From Fragilaria crotonensis (Eukaryota; Bacillariophyta; Fragilariophyceae; Fragilariales; Fragilariaceae): DNA of 64,000 nucleotides. The notes under the pieces are model-generated. The model had not been told where the DNA came from, did no database searches, and worked only from the letters and a program-made list of their open reading frames with translations. Of the stretch, positions 12,901-24,603 are shown in pieces. The DNA is taken from the NCBI GenBank assembly GCA_022925895.1, contig JAKSYS010000209.1:1-64000 (forward strand), in the 5' to 3' direction. The stretch's first letter is position 1. The number at the start of each line of letters is the position of its first letter. A program made the position numbers and the translations under genes.

Positions 12901-13544
12901 TTTTACACAGTATCAATGCCAAGCTTCGTCTCGACATCCAGTACCTCCCTGTTCTCCAACGACTGCACGACGCATATATTATGGACGTCATCCAATCCTC
13001 AGGAATATTTTCACCGGCGGAGATCTGCAGACTAAATTATTGCAGGCTTTATTTAAACGTCGTTACTTTATCGGATTTGACGATGATCAATGGACGTAAA
13101 CTGGACACGCATAAGTTAACGGGACATCATTCTCTCCTGAGCAGTACGACATACGGCACTGCAATCCATCAAGAAAGACCATCGGAGTCCTCGTGGAAGT
13201 TGTGGCAGAAAGCGAACGCATTGTGGAGTCGACCTGATGGTTCTCTCCTTCAACCGTTAGGCGATTGGGTTCTCCCTATTCATGCGATGCGCCAGCGTCA
13301 CCCGGCTTATTGGTTTGGAGGTCGGTTGTGGGTAAAAATCCAGGAACAGTACGTTAAATGCTACTCTGAGTCTGCTTGGGTCTCCCGCGAGTCGTCATGG
13401 GTGATCGATTGGGCCTCGCTCCCATCGCAGGCAGTTCCGATGCTGGCAACCCAATCTGCACCAGGCTTGTGGAGCATCTCTCATCTAAGTCATATTCTGG
13501 AAGTCAACAACCCCCCGGTCGCTGGAACGTTCCAGCAATTTATC
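9937..13544 (+). pseudogene. LINE-D 5' part: truncated ORF2 (endonuclease C-term, RT)
   Basis: 5'-truncated LINE, plus strand; similarity starts inside the endonuclease at TVANQHRSLLL, so ORF1 and the endonuclease N-terminus are absent. One frame runs 9937-12360 with endonuclease GDFNEPFGSD and SSDHRDF, the pre-RT block SPSGMHLGHYKALIARHSY, RT motif A NYDATACYDRI, motif B YGTGQGSANSPAIW and FVDD at 12124-12135. A small lesion near 12290 moves the frame to 12273-13589, which holds the RT C-terminal part (AHKTLGHYKDPAGT, CGFNRNTKKAILYGPL). At 13544 the frame is cut by YR1 copy a; the tail beyond is YR1 sequence. It resumes at 19880. No promoter is visible. Confidence 0.88.
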
Positions 13545-13850
13545 GAAATAAATTCCGAGTCTTGTCCAAATTTCTCTAAGTCCGTTTAGTCGGATGAGTC
13601 GTCTGCTTCGTGGTTTCGTCGTACCGTTGTCTCGCGCACTGTCGCGTCGATTCGTGTGTTGTCTGTGGTCATTCTCGTTTCTCTTTTGTGCTCGTGAGAC
13701 TAGTAGAAATAAATAGATGGCATCGGAATCTGGTCCTAATAGTTTTGTCTCTCTCTCCTGGTTCGTCTCGCGGTGTCGGTCCCGTGATAGTTATCTAGCG
13801 GGGTCCGTCGCGCGATTGTGAGTCGACCTGGTTTCCGCCATTTTCCGGTT
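13545..13850 (-). repeat. YR1 left terminal region
   Basis: About 300 bases shared with 34694-34992 and 35231-35530. It is the 3' terminal region in coding sense and lies after the recombinase gene. It has no ORF of its own. Confidence 0.75.
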
Positions 13851-15000
13851 GTCGTTCGTCCGCAGAATCTGGGGCGATCGTGTAGAAAGATTGTCGACTC
13901 GTCATGCGTGCGGCTACCCGAGTGTCGAGTCCGGCACTTGAATTCGAGGTATCTCATGAACGTCTGGCTTCGCCACCTCCCCACCATCTGAATCGTCTCA
14001 CTTGGAACTCCGGCGAGGTGCATGGCCATCGCGGCGCCTGATCTGATCGAGTGAGTGCCGATGCCACTCGCCTGGAGGCCAAGCCTCTCCTCCCCTGCGA
14101 GTCGTCGCCATCCTGAGCTGCCTCAGTATGGACTTGGAAGAGATGTGTTGGGGTTCGTCTGAGTCCTGCGTCCTGACGGCGTTAATCTTCGGGTTCGTCC
14201 GTGAATGGCAATCGTAACTCCGTACCTCGTCGTCAGGTCCGCTAGCACGCGGACGGGGCAGATGTCCGTTTGTCCCTGCCTGTCGTTTCGATGCTGAGTC
14301 ACTGTCGCGCCTTTGTCCCCGTTCTTTTGTCGCCGGAAGGTGATCGACACGGTGTCGGCATTCTCCAGTTGTCCTCGGTCGGTTGTCTGCAGGTCCTGTC
14401 CTTCTGTCGGAAACGAACGTCGTCCACTCTGATCACTGATGTCGTCCGTCGGCTTCCGACATCGGAATATTCGCACGACCTCATGGCGAAAAAGAACGCG
14501 ACCACCACAAGTTGTCCAATAGCGATGTCCGTCTCGTTTCTTGCCCAGGATCGAACCTTTCGAATCACCTCTAACGGCAGCGCCTGCTGTGGGGTAGGTC
14601 CTGGGTCCTCGTCGGCGTAACGTTTCAGTTGTAAAGCCAGAAGGGGTCGAGTCGTCCGGCGGCGTCGTGGATTGGGCTCTCAAATTTGTTAAGCCTGAAG
14701 GCCTGAGCCACACCGTCGAGGGTGGCACGAATGGAACCGGACAAGGGTCCATTGCCAGCTTCCTGAGGTTGTCGGGAGCGAAGCCGTCCGTCCCGAAGGG
14801 CGGCGGCGAAGCAGGCGAACGTTTCTGCTTTCGCTTCTCGTCCGAGTCCTTGAGAAAAGGCTCCTCCGACTCCGTCGATTCGTCCGAGGAATCTTTCGTA
14901 ACAGCGCCAGCTGCTATCGCGCTTGGCACGGGTTGAGTCGGCAAGAGCTGCGTTTTGGGCAGCAGCTGCAGCCAGCCTCCAATCTGCGAAATAAGGGCTG
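13800..15000 (-). pseudogene. YR1-a tyrosine recombinase (broken)
   Basis: Site-specific recombinase that would insert a circular cDNA. Pieces in different frames: N-terminal SAM-like part ADSTRAKRDSSWRCYERFLG (about 14995), VAFFFAMRSCEYSD with the first catalytic Arg (about 14480), the block TDICPVRVLADL (about 14250), then AMHLAGVPSETIQMVGRWRS and the nucleophile Tyr in FMRYL (about 13960). The same blocks are better kept in copy b, which shows HSIRSG before AMHLAG. Several frameshifts separate the pieces, so it is inactive. Confidence 0.82.
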
Positions 15001-17480
15001 GCCGCAAAGGGATGATCCTGAAGTTCTGTGGAACAAACGGTGAGCAGTTTTTCGTGATCAAGTCTGTCAGTGCCGCGTCGTCTAGAGCGAAATCTCGGGA
15101 GAGCATGTCCGCCACCTTGTTCTCTTTCCCGGGGAACCACTGCGTGTAGTGGTCTATCTCGTGCGTGAGGCAGAAATCAGCGAACGCTCGGGCTATCGTC
15201 AGGTGAAGCGGACAATCGTCGTTGAAGTTCGACTTAGCAAGCCATCCCGCTGCTGAGGTGCTGTCTCCTGACTGAGCAGAACGTCTTCGTCCGTCCACGC
15301 GGCCCCTTCGTGGAATTCCACGATCATCCCCACAAAGGCAGCAAGGAACTCGAGAGTGTTTAGGGTCGCTCGCCCCAGCAGGTGCTCTGGTAGCTGATAT
15401 CGCCACGCCAGGCCGCTCTTGAGGCAGTAGCCTCCGATGCCTTGTGGGCATGCGTCCACCCTCACTATGCGCGTCGGCCACCGGCAAACCAGCCTGTTGA
15501 TCGAGATACCTCGCGACGCCTTCTGAAGGAAAGCCTTCCACAGAATCAGGTCGTCCAGTTGGGGTTTGGTCAGTCTCGCCTTCCGGCCTGCTTCGAACGC
15601 TCGCAGGCCTTGTATAGCCTTCCCATAAAGTGTCTTGCGTAAGGGATGACGTAGGCGGCGTGGCTAAAACGTCCGAGGGTCGTCTCTAGGTCTCGTCGTC
15701 ACGAAGGCATGTCTGTGCGTCAGCATCCTGTCAACGGCTTGCGTCCAGCTCATGTGCTTATCGTGAGGCAGTGCGACGACGAAGCGGCGTGGTCCACGAT
15801 CCATCCGAGGATCATCTTCCTCTCGGATGGTTTGGCCTCGGCCAGGAACTTTGGGATCGCAAGGATATCGTCTCTGGGAAAAGTCTCCTTAACCTCGGGG
15901 TCGCAAGGCCTCCCGACCAGGTGGAGCGCCAGCGGGATCGCGGCAGCGCTCTTTCTGCGTCGCGGGGTTGAAGGCCCCAAAATGTCGTCCAGGTAGCAGT
16001 CGAAGCGAGGGAGGTCGTCGTAGGGTGGATAGTTCACTGCGAAGTAGTCCGCCTTGCCGAAAACACTCATTTTGTCGACCGACCCTTTGTCATTGTCCAC
16101 TGCCCTTCGGTGTCCAGGAGGTGCTGGTGCGGCGAGTGGTAGACGCTGATCCCAGTCGTCCCTGCGGACAAGGTCGTTTGCCAAGTCCGTGATCATCTCC
16201 GACACGTCGCTCCATTGCGATGGGTTTGGCGCTCCACCGAACGTCATCCTCAGCGCCACTAACAGCAGGTCGTCGATACTCGTGCAGGACTTCATGGCTG
16301 TGGCTGCTTTGAGATGGATTCGTCTGTAGGCGGATTTGCAGTCGACCTTCGTCATCCAGATAGGCTCGTCTGGCCATAGTTGGCGCAGGAACGAGATGTG
16401 GTACATGAGTCTGCTGAATGCTTTTCCGAAACGTGCTTCTGTCAGTTGGGATGTGTCCACGCGTTCATTTACGCTTCGTCCTGCCACTCCGCTCGGGCTG
16501 AATGACTGGTCATGTGTCAGTCGGAGTTTCTCTATTGAATTTCCTTTCTCGTCGATCGACGTCTGCGCGACCATCCCCAGAGGCGCGACCTCGCATCCCT
16601 TGATCTCTAAGGCTTCTCGCGGCAGTGGTAGCTGCCAACCCCTTGAGGCTTCGTCCTTCAGCATGGATATCAACTTTGCCTCGTGGCCTCGGGCCGATTT
16701 GTGATTGCCGCGAGCTAAGTTGGCGCGCACGTCCGCGAGGCGGTCAGAATCGAGATCTCGCGAAGCGGGAACTCGGCCCCTTCGGAGATGCGCTCCTGAA
16801 AACGCGGCCAGAGGGGTGGGCGGACAGGAGCGGGGCGAGAAGTTCGGTGGGCGAAACTCGGATCCCGGCGTCAGGGCGCTGAACGGCTGGGCCCGAAGGG
16901 CGGCGTCGAGGTCGAGGGCGTACCGTTTGAGCACCGCGAGGTTGTGGCGGGCGGCGTCGTGCGTCCAGTCGAAGCGAAACTCCGTCGCGTGGGTGCGCGG
17001 TTGGCCGGAGTGCAAAATAGTGGCAAGGGCATCGGCCAGGCGTGGTTCGGGAGTCGGGAACGGCGAGTCGACGTTCGGGAGCGGATCGTCGGCAATGGCA
17101 CCAACGATGGGAACTTACCGGGAAGCGGGCGTGGCGTGTCTGCGAGGGCTGATGTCGGCGCGTCGTGGGCGTCTCCGGGCGACAATGCGCGCGCCACGGA
17201 GTGGTCGGTCGGTGGCGAGTCGAGGGCGGAGCGTAGCGCTCCAGGCCCGACTTCGTTTCGTGACGGGTCGTCGCGGGCTGGCGAGATGCGGGCGTCGGCG
17301 ACGTGGCGGGGGCGAGAAGGTTCGTGCGCGTGGGTTCCCGCGGGACTGTCTCGGGCGGCAGATTCCGATAAAGTCCGGGGCGTCCTACGTGGCGTCTGTT
17401 GTGGAACTCGGCCGTCGACCGTTCCTGGTCGAACGCCCATTGCGACGGCTGTGCGACGAAGGCGGGCTGGAAGTAAGCAG
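15000..17480 (-). pseudogene. YR1-a reverse transcriptase and RNase H
   Basis: The frame 17015-15750 holds most of the RT: motif A TKVDCKSAYRRIHL, motif B MTFGGAPNPSQWSDV and the catalytic FDCYLDDI. RNase H follows: VDACPQGIGG (first Asp), TLEFLAAFVG (Glu), GDSTSAAGWLAK (Asp) and KVADMLSRD (last Asp). The last blocks need a frame change near 15250 and another lies near 16800. RT of this kind copies element RNA in the cytoplasm or a particle to a circular DNA. Gag is upstream and the recombinase downstream, partly overlapping in frame. Confidence 0.85.
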
Positions 17481-19685
17481 ATGCAGAGGGTCCTAATTTT
17501 GTTTTCTTGCTGGGCGGCGTCGCGTCGGACGAGGGGCGGCGCATGCGCGCCCGGCACTGCTCTATCCACGCTCGTACGGCGGTCGTCTGTTCGGTCGTGA
17601 GGGCGACGTGCGAGGCGCTCAAGAAACAGCTCTTGACGCACTTCCCGTTTAGGTGCCACCTGCAGCACATGTTCGGGATCGGTCCACTTCGGACGTGATC
17701 GAGGAACACCTGCCAAGTGTCGTTCGCGTCTCTCGGGAAAAGGTCCTGCTGTGGGTTTGTGACTGCGTCCGCGGGTTGCCCGCGACGTCCGGCTCGAGCG
17801 CTCCCGGCGGCGGCTACAGGCTGCGAGTCGCCCTTTTGGTCGACTCCACGTCCCAGCCGCTCCTTGAGGAAGTCGCAGGCCGGGAAGACAAAGGCGCCGT
17901 CCTCCAACTGCTGCCGGGTGGACCTGAATTCTAGGAGTGCTGGGTTGATCTCGTCCTCGTGTTCGACTCCAGCGCAGAGAACTAGGTATTGTTGCATGCG
18001 TTTTCGATGAACCAACCTAACCTGCACGCGGCTGAGGGGTCAGCGTGCGCTAGCTGGCGGAGCGTCGCCAGTGTGGAGCCGACCGCCCTGGTCAGGAAAC
18101 GGCTCCACTCGTCCAACATGTGTGTGAGCGGGGAATTGGCTCGAAAGGAGCTCCAGCACTCCGCTCATGTTCTCGATAAGCCGCGCGAGTTCGTGAAAAT
18201 CTTTCGGCACCGTGAAGTTGAGTTTTGTCATGCTCTTGATGTCCTTCTCCGAGAAGCCCGTGGTCGTGTCGGTCGTCTTGAGTTGCATTTGCACAAGGGT
18301 GCTGGCGTGATCAGAGGCTTCTCGCCCGATCGCTGCTGCTCGGGCGAACGTCTGGGGACCGCAACAGAAGAGGCTGAAGGCCCCTGGCCGGTCAGGTGTG
18401 TCGGCCGTGAAAGAAGCGGTGCGGATTGCGCAGAAGCCCATGGGAATGAACGCGTCTCGACCTTTGGTGTTCCTCAAGAAGTGGTGGATGTGGTTTTGTA
18501 CGTAGGCCACGTTGCTAAGCGTCAGGATGTCCGAGAAAGACTGGACCGGGCGGCTGCGAATCATCCTGTCGGCGTCCCTTTCGGACACGAAAAGGACCAT
18601 TCGTTTCGTCGACGGCGGAAAGAGTCAAAGCCTGTCTTCGACGTTTGGGGGACGAGGTCGCTGCGTTTGCTGCCTGTCGCTCCAGTAACGTTGACAGGTT
18701 TCGAATGGCGTCCTCTGTGCGTCCTGGCGTGCTGGCATGGTCGTCCGTCCGAATGAGGCTCCTAGCTCTGACCGCCAGATGCTTGAGGTGTAGCGATTTC
18801 GCCCATTCGTCCGATCGTTTGAGTATGCGTTTGATGCCGCCACCCTCGCTTTGTCGGTCCCGGGTCCTCCTCGAGTTTACCGCTACGCTGAGGACCCACC
18901 GCGGGATGTAAGAGGCTGCCTCCGCGCGGATGGTTGCTCTGACGGGTCTGGGTCCTCGCTCGCTCTCTGTTTAATGGCGTTGACGATCAGTAGGGCGAGC
19001 TCCTCTGGCGCGGTGACGTAAGTGTCCATGATGGCGGCTGCGATGAAGGCCGGCACCGGGACGGTGGGCTTCATCGTGAACCCGACGACCGTGACGTCGT
19101 CTGTGTCGTCCTCGCTCGCTTCGACTGGCTTGCTTGGCTTCGCCCGGTGCTTCGTTCCGCTTCCTTTCTTCGGTCGTCCTCTGGTTGCAGTCGGCAGGGT
19201 GCCGGCTGGCTCGGCTTCGCGCGTGGCTCCGGTGCTGACGCCTGGCACCTGGGCACGTGTCGTCAGAGATTCATTGATCGCCGCCAGTACGTCCGACGTA
19301 GAATTCCACGAGAGCATCCTCGACCAATCAAAAGGCGTTCCGATGTGTCGCTCTACGACCTGTTTCGTGTCGACCGCCATGGCGGCGGCGAAGCCGCCAG
19401 CCCCATCAGTGCCCAAAGGGCGTTCGTCCCGTCGTTGAGTCCATCGTCAGCGTCGTGGTGGAAGTGGTGAAAGAGTCGGATGACTCCGTGCGTGTTTACC
19501 ATAAGGTGGGCGACTTCCGGAGAGCACAAGTGTACGAATCCTGTAGAATTTGTACTGACCGAGTTCGTCTTCGAATTCAAAGCGCTGAGCTTTTCGACGA
19601 CCTCCCACTGGTCGAGCTTCCTGAAAACGTCCAACCACGTCAAGGTCATCGTCATCGGTGAGCGAGCGTCGTCTGACCCCTCCAT
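17470..19685 (-). pseudogene. YR1-a gag-like ORF with CCCH zinc finger (frameshifted)
   Basis: Start near 19685 (MEGSDDARSPMTMTLTW), matching copy b at 41424. Pieces 19685-19353, 19416-18883, 18600-18040 and from 18027 align in order with copy b. Shared blocks include STGFVHLCSPE, RLFHHFHHDADDGLNDGTNALWAL and TVVGFTMKPTVPVPAFIAAAI. A late C-x7-C-x3-C-x5-H finger, CRWHLNGKCVKSCFLSASH, lies near 17650. Role by position: nucleocapsid-like protein. At least three frame breaks. Confidence 0.75.
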
Positions 19686-19721
19686 TGCGTCTGTGGTTCA
19701 AGTCGGGTCGGGGGAGAGGCC

Positions 19722-19879
19722 AGATTAACTAGAGTAGTGTCTTTGTCGATTCGAGTTCGTTCGGATTGTGAGCAATTCGTATCTTGTGTTGTGTTGTGTC
19801 GTGGTGTTCGTCTGTCTGTGTCTCGTGTTCGTCTGTCTGATGGCGACTGCCCGTCCTTTCCCGATCTTCGGACATGCCA
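19722..19879 (-). repeat. YR1 right terminal region
   Basis: About 150 bases starting GATTAACTAGAGTAG and ending CGGACATGCCA, shared with 35081-35230 and 41489-41639. It is the 5' terminal region in coding sense and carries two copies of GTTCGTCTGTCTG. It is not a repeat of the left end, so there is no LTR. Confidence 0.78.
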
Positions 19880-21624
19880 CGCGTCTCTTCCCTCATGGGA
19901 GATGGAGTTATTGCAACACGTGGAAATGTCGGAAGATCCATTTTCAGTTGCCCTGGCATTAGAACATGGTATTCGGGCCGTCAGTGACGGGTCTGACTGG
20001 CATCAAATCCAAGGTGCATTTGGCTGGGTAATGAGCACGGATTTGGGAAACCGGTGCGCCTGCGGAATGGGCCCCGCGCGGAGTGCGTCGCCTCACGCCT
20101 ATAGGTCTGAAAGTTACGGTTTGTTATCGTTGTTGTGTTTTCTTCGTCGTCTCGCGGAATTCACGGGAAAACATGATCAATGGGTCGGAATTATAGCCAC
20201 CGACAGTCAGAGCCTGGTTGACACGGTTCTACAAACCCCAGCACCTCTTGGCGCCCCCGGCGGGGTCTCCGATTTATCTCAGGGGGAGACAGAGCGTCTT
20301 ATCAAAAGTTTCCCTTTAGAGCCCACCATCCCCGAATGGGATATTGTCCGAGGTATTCAAGATCTGCTTCACATTATGCCACACGTCCGACTGCAACATG
20401 TAAAGGGTCACCAAGATCGGGAGCTTCCATACCATCGTCTCTCCCTGTTGGCTCAATTAAATGTGGATGCGGATACGCAGGCGTCGCGTTATCAGCGGGA
20501 CTTCGGGTCCTTCCAACCCAACGTACTTCTCACCGAATGGGCAGGAGTTCATTTAGAGTTCCCAACTGGTACAGTAACATCTCATTTCGAAACGGCTTTG
20601 CGGTTTCAAGCAACGGCACCTGAGCTGAAAGCACACATGATGGCGCGATATTCATGGACACCGCAAACATTGGCGGCGAGTAACTGGGACGCGCATGGCA
20701 AGGCCTTGCACCGCCATCTAACTCGACGAACTCACCTCGTGAAGTTAGTTCATGGGTTGCTTCCGACGAACTCACGGATTCATCGGCATGATCCTGGTAA
20801 ACGCACCTGTCCTAGCTGTCGTCGGGAGTCAGAGACGTGGCAACATATCTTGAGGTGTTCTTCAGCGTCCCGTGTCAAGTGGAGGACAGAGATGCTTTTG
20901 AAGCTCGATCAGCAATGTGACGAATTGGGTCTTGCAGGCTGTACGTGATTGGAGTGGTCATACAACGTCCGAAGACTGCGCGTTTACAATGAGTACGCCG
21001 GATGCACCAATCGGTATTCGACGCCTGGTATATCAACAAAATGCTATCGGATGGGAACACCTGTTCCTGGGTAGGTTCAGCAGCGAATGGAGCTCTCTTC
21101 AAGACGAGTACTATGCTAGGCAAGCTCAAGCCACGGAAACCAAACGACAAACGGGGCAACGGTGGCAGATCGCAATTATTGGTGCTATTTGGAAGCATTA
21201 GTTTTTCCTCTGGGACATGAGGAACAAAGAGATACATGGCGCGGATTCCCGCTCACGAGCACTGGCAGAGCGACGCGTCGTCGATCGCACGCTGATAGAT
21301 ATTTACGACGTCCGCAATCAATTGGAGCCCAGCGTGCAACACCTTCTACTTCAGGACATTACCGATCATTTTACGAAAACGGTGACTTACAATAAAAATT
21401 GGATCGCAGTTTACGGTCCGTTAGTTAAGAGGAGCATCAAGCGCGCAAAAGCCAAGGCAATCCAAGGTGTCAAGTCGATCCGCCATTATTTCGGAGTACG
21501 GTGATCAGTTTCTAGAGAGTCATGCTGGCCGCTACTGGTATACGGTAGCGTCTAGTCGTGTGGGTCGAGTGTTTGTAGTCTGAACACAGCGGCAGCACGT
21601 TAATTAGGTTTGTGTCTTTTTTTT
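19880..21624 (+). pseudogene. LINE-D 3' part: RNase H, zinc knuckle, C-terminus, tail
   Basis: LINE-D resumes at ASLPSWEMELLQHV. RNase H blocks: VSDGSDW (Asp), RSESYGLLSLL (Glu), IATDSQSLVD (Asp) and QLNVDADTQAS (Asp), with VKGHQDRE between. A zinc knuckle CPSCRRESETWQHILRC lies near 20810. A frame break near 20940 moves the frame to 20917-21201; a TAG at 21199-21201 then interrupts it and the same frame reads on to 21504 with the shared end AIQGVKSIRHYF. The 3' UTR has the stem-loop, GCGGCAGCACGTTAA and eight T. The right flank CCGAAGTG is not found at the 5' end, so no target duplication is seen. Confidence 0.87.
21569..21587 (+). other. 3' UTR stem-loop of LINE-D
   Basis: GTGTTT, a 7-base loop, then GAACAC, directly after GTCGA and before AGCGGCAGCACGTTAA. 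Six pairs, one of them T-G. Confidence 0.65.
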
Positions 21625-22523
21625 CCGAAGTGTGTGGCTTCGTACGATCGCGCCTCTCGATCGCCCTGGTCCGCTCCGCGAGCCGCTGCCTCCGCGCCGA
21701 TCGCAACCCGATGCGCCGAACCCCCTTCCCGATATGGGACAGCGGAGCGGGCCTCGGCCTCTATCGCATGTAATTGATGTGCCCCATTGCCCCTGCCTCC
21801 GCCCCCGCTGCCGAACGACGCATTCCCATGGAGCACGCCCCGGATTCTAGTTTTTCGGATGTATAGCACCGGCGCACCGCTACACGATGCCTACGGCACT
21901 GTTGTACCGCACCTTCTCACACCGTCCCATTCATTCATACACACTTCCCTAGCCTAGTAGCTACACGTAACATACATAGCACCCAACACACACACACACA
22001 CACACTCCAAATTTAAAAAGGAGTAGGATATATGACGTGTGACGTGTGCTCCCTTGCTGTAAATAGGAATCTCGCAGGCGACGTGACAGGTTGACAGGTG
22101 TCAGCATCCGTTCGTATGACATGTTCTTTTCCGCTAGGTCTACTTTGCTACTGTCATCTGTCATATGAACTCCATTTTTTGTACGTATGTGACACATGAT
22201 ATTCATATTTCATATATGCATACTTCTCCGTTATCGCCAGAACAGCAGAACAACAACACTACAGAACAAGCTGATTCCCTTCCGGTAGAACTGTACCAGG
22301 TAGCAGGTACAGTACATGTAGCAAACTGTTATAGAAAATGTACGATATCGATATGTATGACATATGACATATTGACATACACGATCATCTCAGAATATGC
22401 ACTCTACGTTAGTACGACTAGACCTACCGTAGTATAAATCGTCCATGTCATTTGTTCAGGTGTTCAGGATTATATCTTATTTGACCATCACAGAATCTGA
22501 GTTTGGATGCACGATTCAATATG
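21625..22523. other. Gene-free spacer with an (AC)10 microsatellite
   Basis: GC-rich at 21640-21860, then AT-rich with many CATATG/ACATAT steps at 22170-22400. (AC)10 lies at 21986-22005. No ORF with recognisable content on either strand. It is probably old host intergenic sequence; its right edge (ATTCAATATG) is the left target flank of the YR2 array. Confidence 0.5.
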
Positions 22524-22992
22524 CGGTACTCTGAATCGTCCCGCCTCAGTTGTCGCTCGTTACGTGGCAGGGCGGATGCAGTGAGGTTTTACTGTAGGAG
22601 TTTGTACGGTGAGGTGGTGGTGGTAACGATGTCCTTACTAGGTTACCCCTCCCACCACGGTACTAGTGCATAGTAGCGACTCCAGTGTAAGTTGCTCGGA
22701 GTGGGCGGGTGGGTACGTTAAACTAAACTCAGGTCTCGCGATGTGCAAGGCGCCTTGGCGGTGACCACTATTGTGCTTTGCTTATGCCGTCTGAGTGCGG
22801 TGCCGTTGCGCCGTATCCAAACGAACAATGAGGCCTGAGCGGGTATCTGTTCACGACACCAGAATTTTCTCTTTGTTGTTTTTATTACGTAGGGCTACTA
22901 CTCGCTGGATGACAACGTCATGCGTTGCGTAGCCGATGTGTAGTGTAGCATGTGTGCCGCCCTGCCTTCACCTACTACGCAACTACTGACGG
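22524..22992 (-). mobile_element. YR2 unit 1: terminal-only mini-element
   Basis: 469 bases made of only the YR2 left end (22524-22702, starting CGGTACTCTGAATCG) and right end (from about 22713, ending CTACTGACGG), joined through GTGGGCGGGTGGG. No coding part remains. It abuts unit 2 head to tail at 22992/22993. Confidence 0.8.
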
Positions 22993-24369
22993 CGGTACTT
23001 GAATCGTCCCGCCTCAGTTGTCGCTCGTTACGTGGCAGGGCGGATGCAGTGAGGTTTTACTGTAGGAGTTTGTACGGTGAGGTGGTGGTGGTAACGATGT
23101 CCTTACTAGGTTACCCCTCCCACCACGGTACTAGTGCATAGTAGCGACTCCAGTGTAAGTTGCTCGGAGTGCCCAAAGGCCAAAGGCAGGAAAGGGTGGG
23201 GGGAGCGGAGCGACGCGGGTGGGAATTAACCGGGACCGAGGCGGTAGGAGCCCCCGTGAAGCATGGAGGTAGAGAGGCCAGTCATAACTGGTTGCGCCTG
23301 AACGTGGAGGTACCGGTAGAGCTCGTCGGAGCGCCAACGGCCGACCATTTTGATACGGTCGCTCGGGACGCCGGCGCATAAGAGAGCCAGGGCGCCGCCG
23401 GCGCGGGTAGACCGGGCGGAGACATCGGCGGGCATGAAGGCGGGATCGGGGTAGATAGCGAGGGCCGAGCGAAGGCGGTGAGTGAGGTCGTGGAAGGACA
23501 AACTGAGGGGAGCGGGGGGCCGAGGCGAAGGCGCTCAACGGGTGGTCGGGGGCAAGAGAGGACTGTAACGCGCATGCACGGGCAGCGAGTGCAAGGACAG
23601 GGCAGAGGGTAGGGTGTCCCGAACGGCCATGGCCGATACGTTCGTTCCGGACGCCATTCTTCTGACGTGTAAACGTCAAGGTGGCGAAAGTGGCCGCGCG
23701 TAAGTCAGCGATGGGGCACGTCGCAAGATCCAAAGCCCGGCTCCCAATCCACAGGTGGAGGTCTTTCAAGCGAAAGAGATTGTCGGCGGGGGTCGGGACG
23801 CCGAGATATTCCCCTGGCCGCAGCAAAAAATAGAAGCCAACAATGAGACAGTCGGCGGCGGCGAGCGCAGCAGGAGTGGCCTCCACCGAGGCGAGGTGGA
23901 CCGTGTTGGTCAAGAGGCCAATGGGGAGGGGTTTGACACGAGATGGAGGGTCGTCGGCGGTGGCCCAAGATCGGTAGAGGGCGCGGAGCCGAAAATCCAA
24001 CTGGCCGTGGTTGCTCAAGCGACGGTCCGGGGCCCCCATGCCGGCATACGTCTGGCCCACCGCACGGATGGCATCTTCCACCGTGCGAGAGCCGACGGTT
24101 GACGGCTGGGAGCGATGGATCCGGCGCGGAGGCGTTGAGCGAAGACTTGGAGGAGAGGAACGGGGTCGGAAGGAAGGGAGCCGGGGTCGACGCCCAAACC
24201 GTGGCAGAAGGCGACCCACAGCTGCCAAGAGCTGGAAGTGGATGTGATGCGTCGCGCCGACACGGGCTACTACTCGCTGGATGACAACGTCATGCGTTGC
24301 GTAGCCGATGTGTAGTGTGTAGCATGTAGTGTGCCGCCCTGCCTTCACCTACTACGCAACTACTGACGG
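22993..24369 (-). mobile_element. YR2 unit 2: internally deleted copy with recombinase
   Basis: Left end 22993-23169, then recombinase sequence to about 24267, then directly the last 100 bases of the right end. Gag, RT and RNase H are missing. The recombinase part is a close duplicate of 24549-25650 in unit 3, with a cluster of small indels at 23490-23570. The blocks GVPSDRIKMVGRWRS and ELYRYLHVQ are present. It abuts unit 3 at 24369/24370. Confidence 0.8.
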
Positions 24370-24603
24370 CGGTACTCTGAATCGTCCCGCCTCAGTTGTC
24401 GCTCGTTACGTGGCAGGGCGGATGCAGTGAGGTTTTACTGTAGGAGTTTGTACGGTGAGGTGGTGGTGGTAACGATGTCCTTACTAGGTTACCCCTCCCA
24501 CCACGGTACTAGTGCATAGTAGCGACTCCAGTGTAAGTTGCTCGGAGTGCCCAAAGGCCAAAGGCAGGAAAGGGTGGGGGGAGCGGAGCGACGCGGGTGG
24601 GAA

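Larger units (their letters stand above)
13545..19879 (-). mobile_element. YR1 copy a, tyrosine-recombinase retrotransposon
   Basis: 6.3 kb element, coding on the minus strand, inserted antisense in LINE-D. Its edges, CGAAATAAA on the left and CATGCCA on the right, match the edges of the tandem copy at 34694-41639. Removing it rejoins LINE-D codons without loss or gain (FQQFI then ASLPSWE), so there is no target duplication. Order in coding sense: gag-like ORF with CCCH finger, RT, RNase H, tyrosine recombinase. There is no methyltransferase and no LTR. This fits the DIRS/Ngaro group. Confidence 0.88.

Noticed and set aside
16705-17600. Long plus-strand open frames of 218 and 263 codons over the YR1-a gag/RT region
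   Set aside because: Arg/Gly/Ala-rich low-complexity translation opposite a GC-rich coding region; the minus strand has recognisable gag and RT motifs in register with copy b.
9910-21650. Target duplication for LINE-D
   Set aside because: The 17 bases after its tail (CCGAAGTGTGTGGCTTC) do not occur at the 5' truncation near 9937; no shared word of useful length was found.
21640-21869. GC-rich open frames after LINE-D on both strands
   Set aside because: Short, low-complexity translations without start context or motifs; not called as genes.
22524-24548. Three evenly repeated blocks considered as a CRISPR or satellite array
   Set aside because: Repeats are 180-300 bases, few, and coincide with retroelement ends; spacers are element coding sequence.
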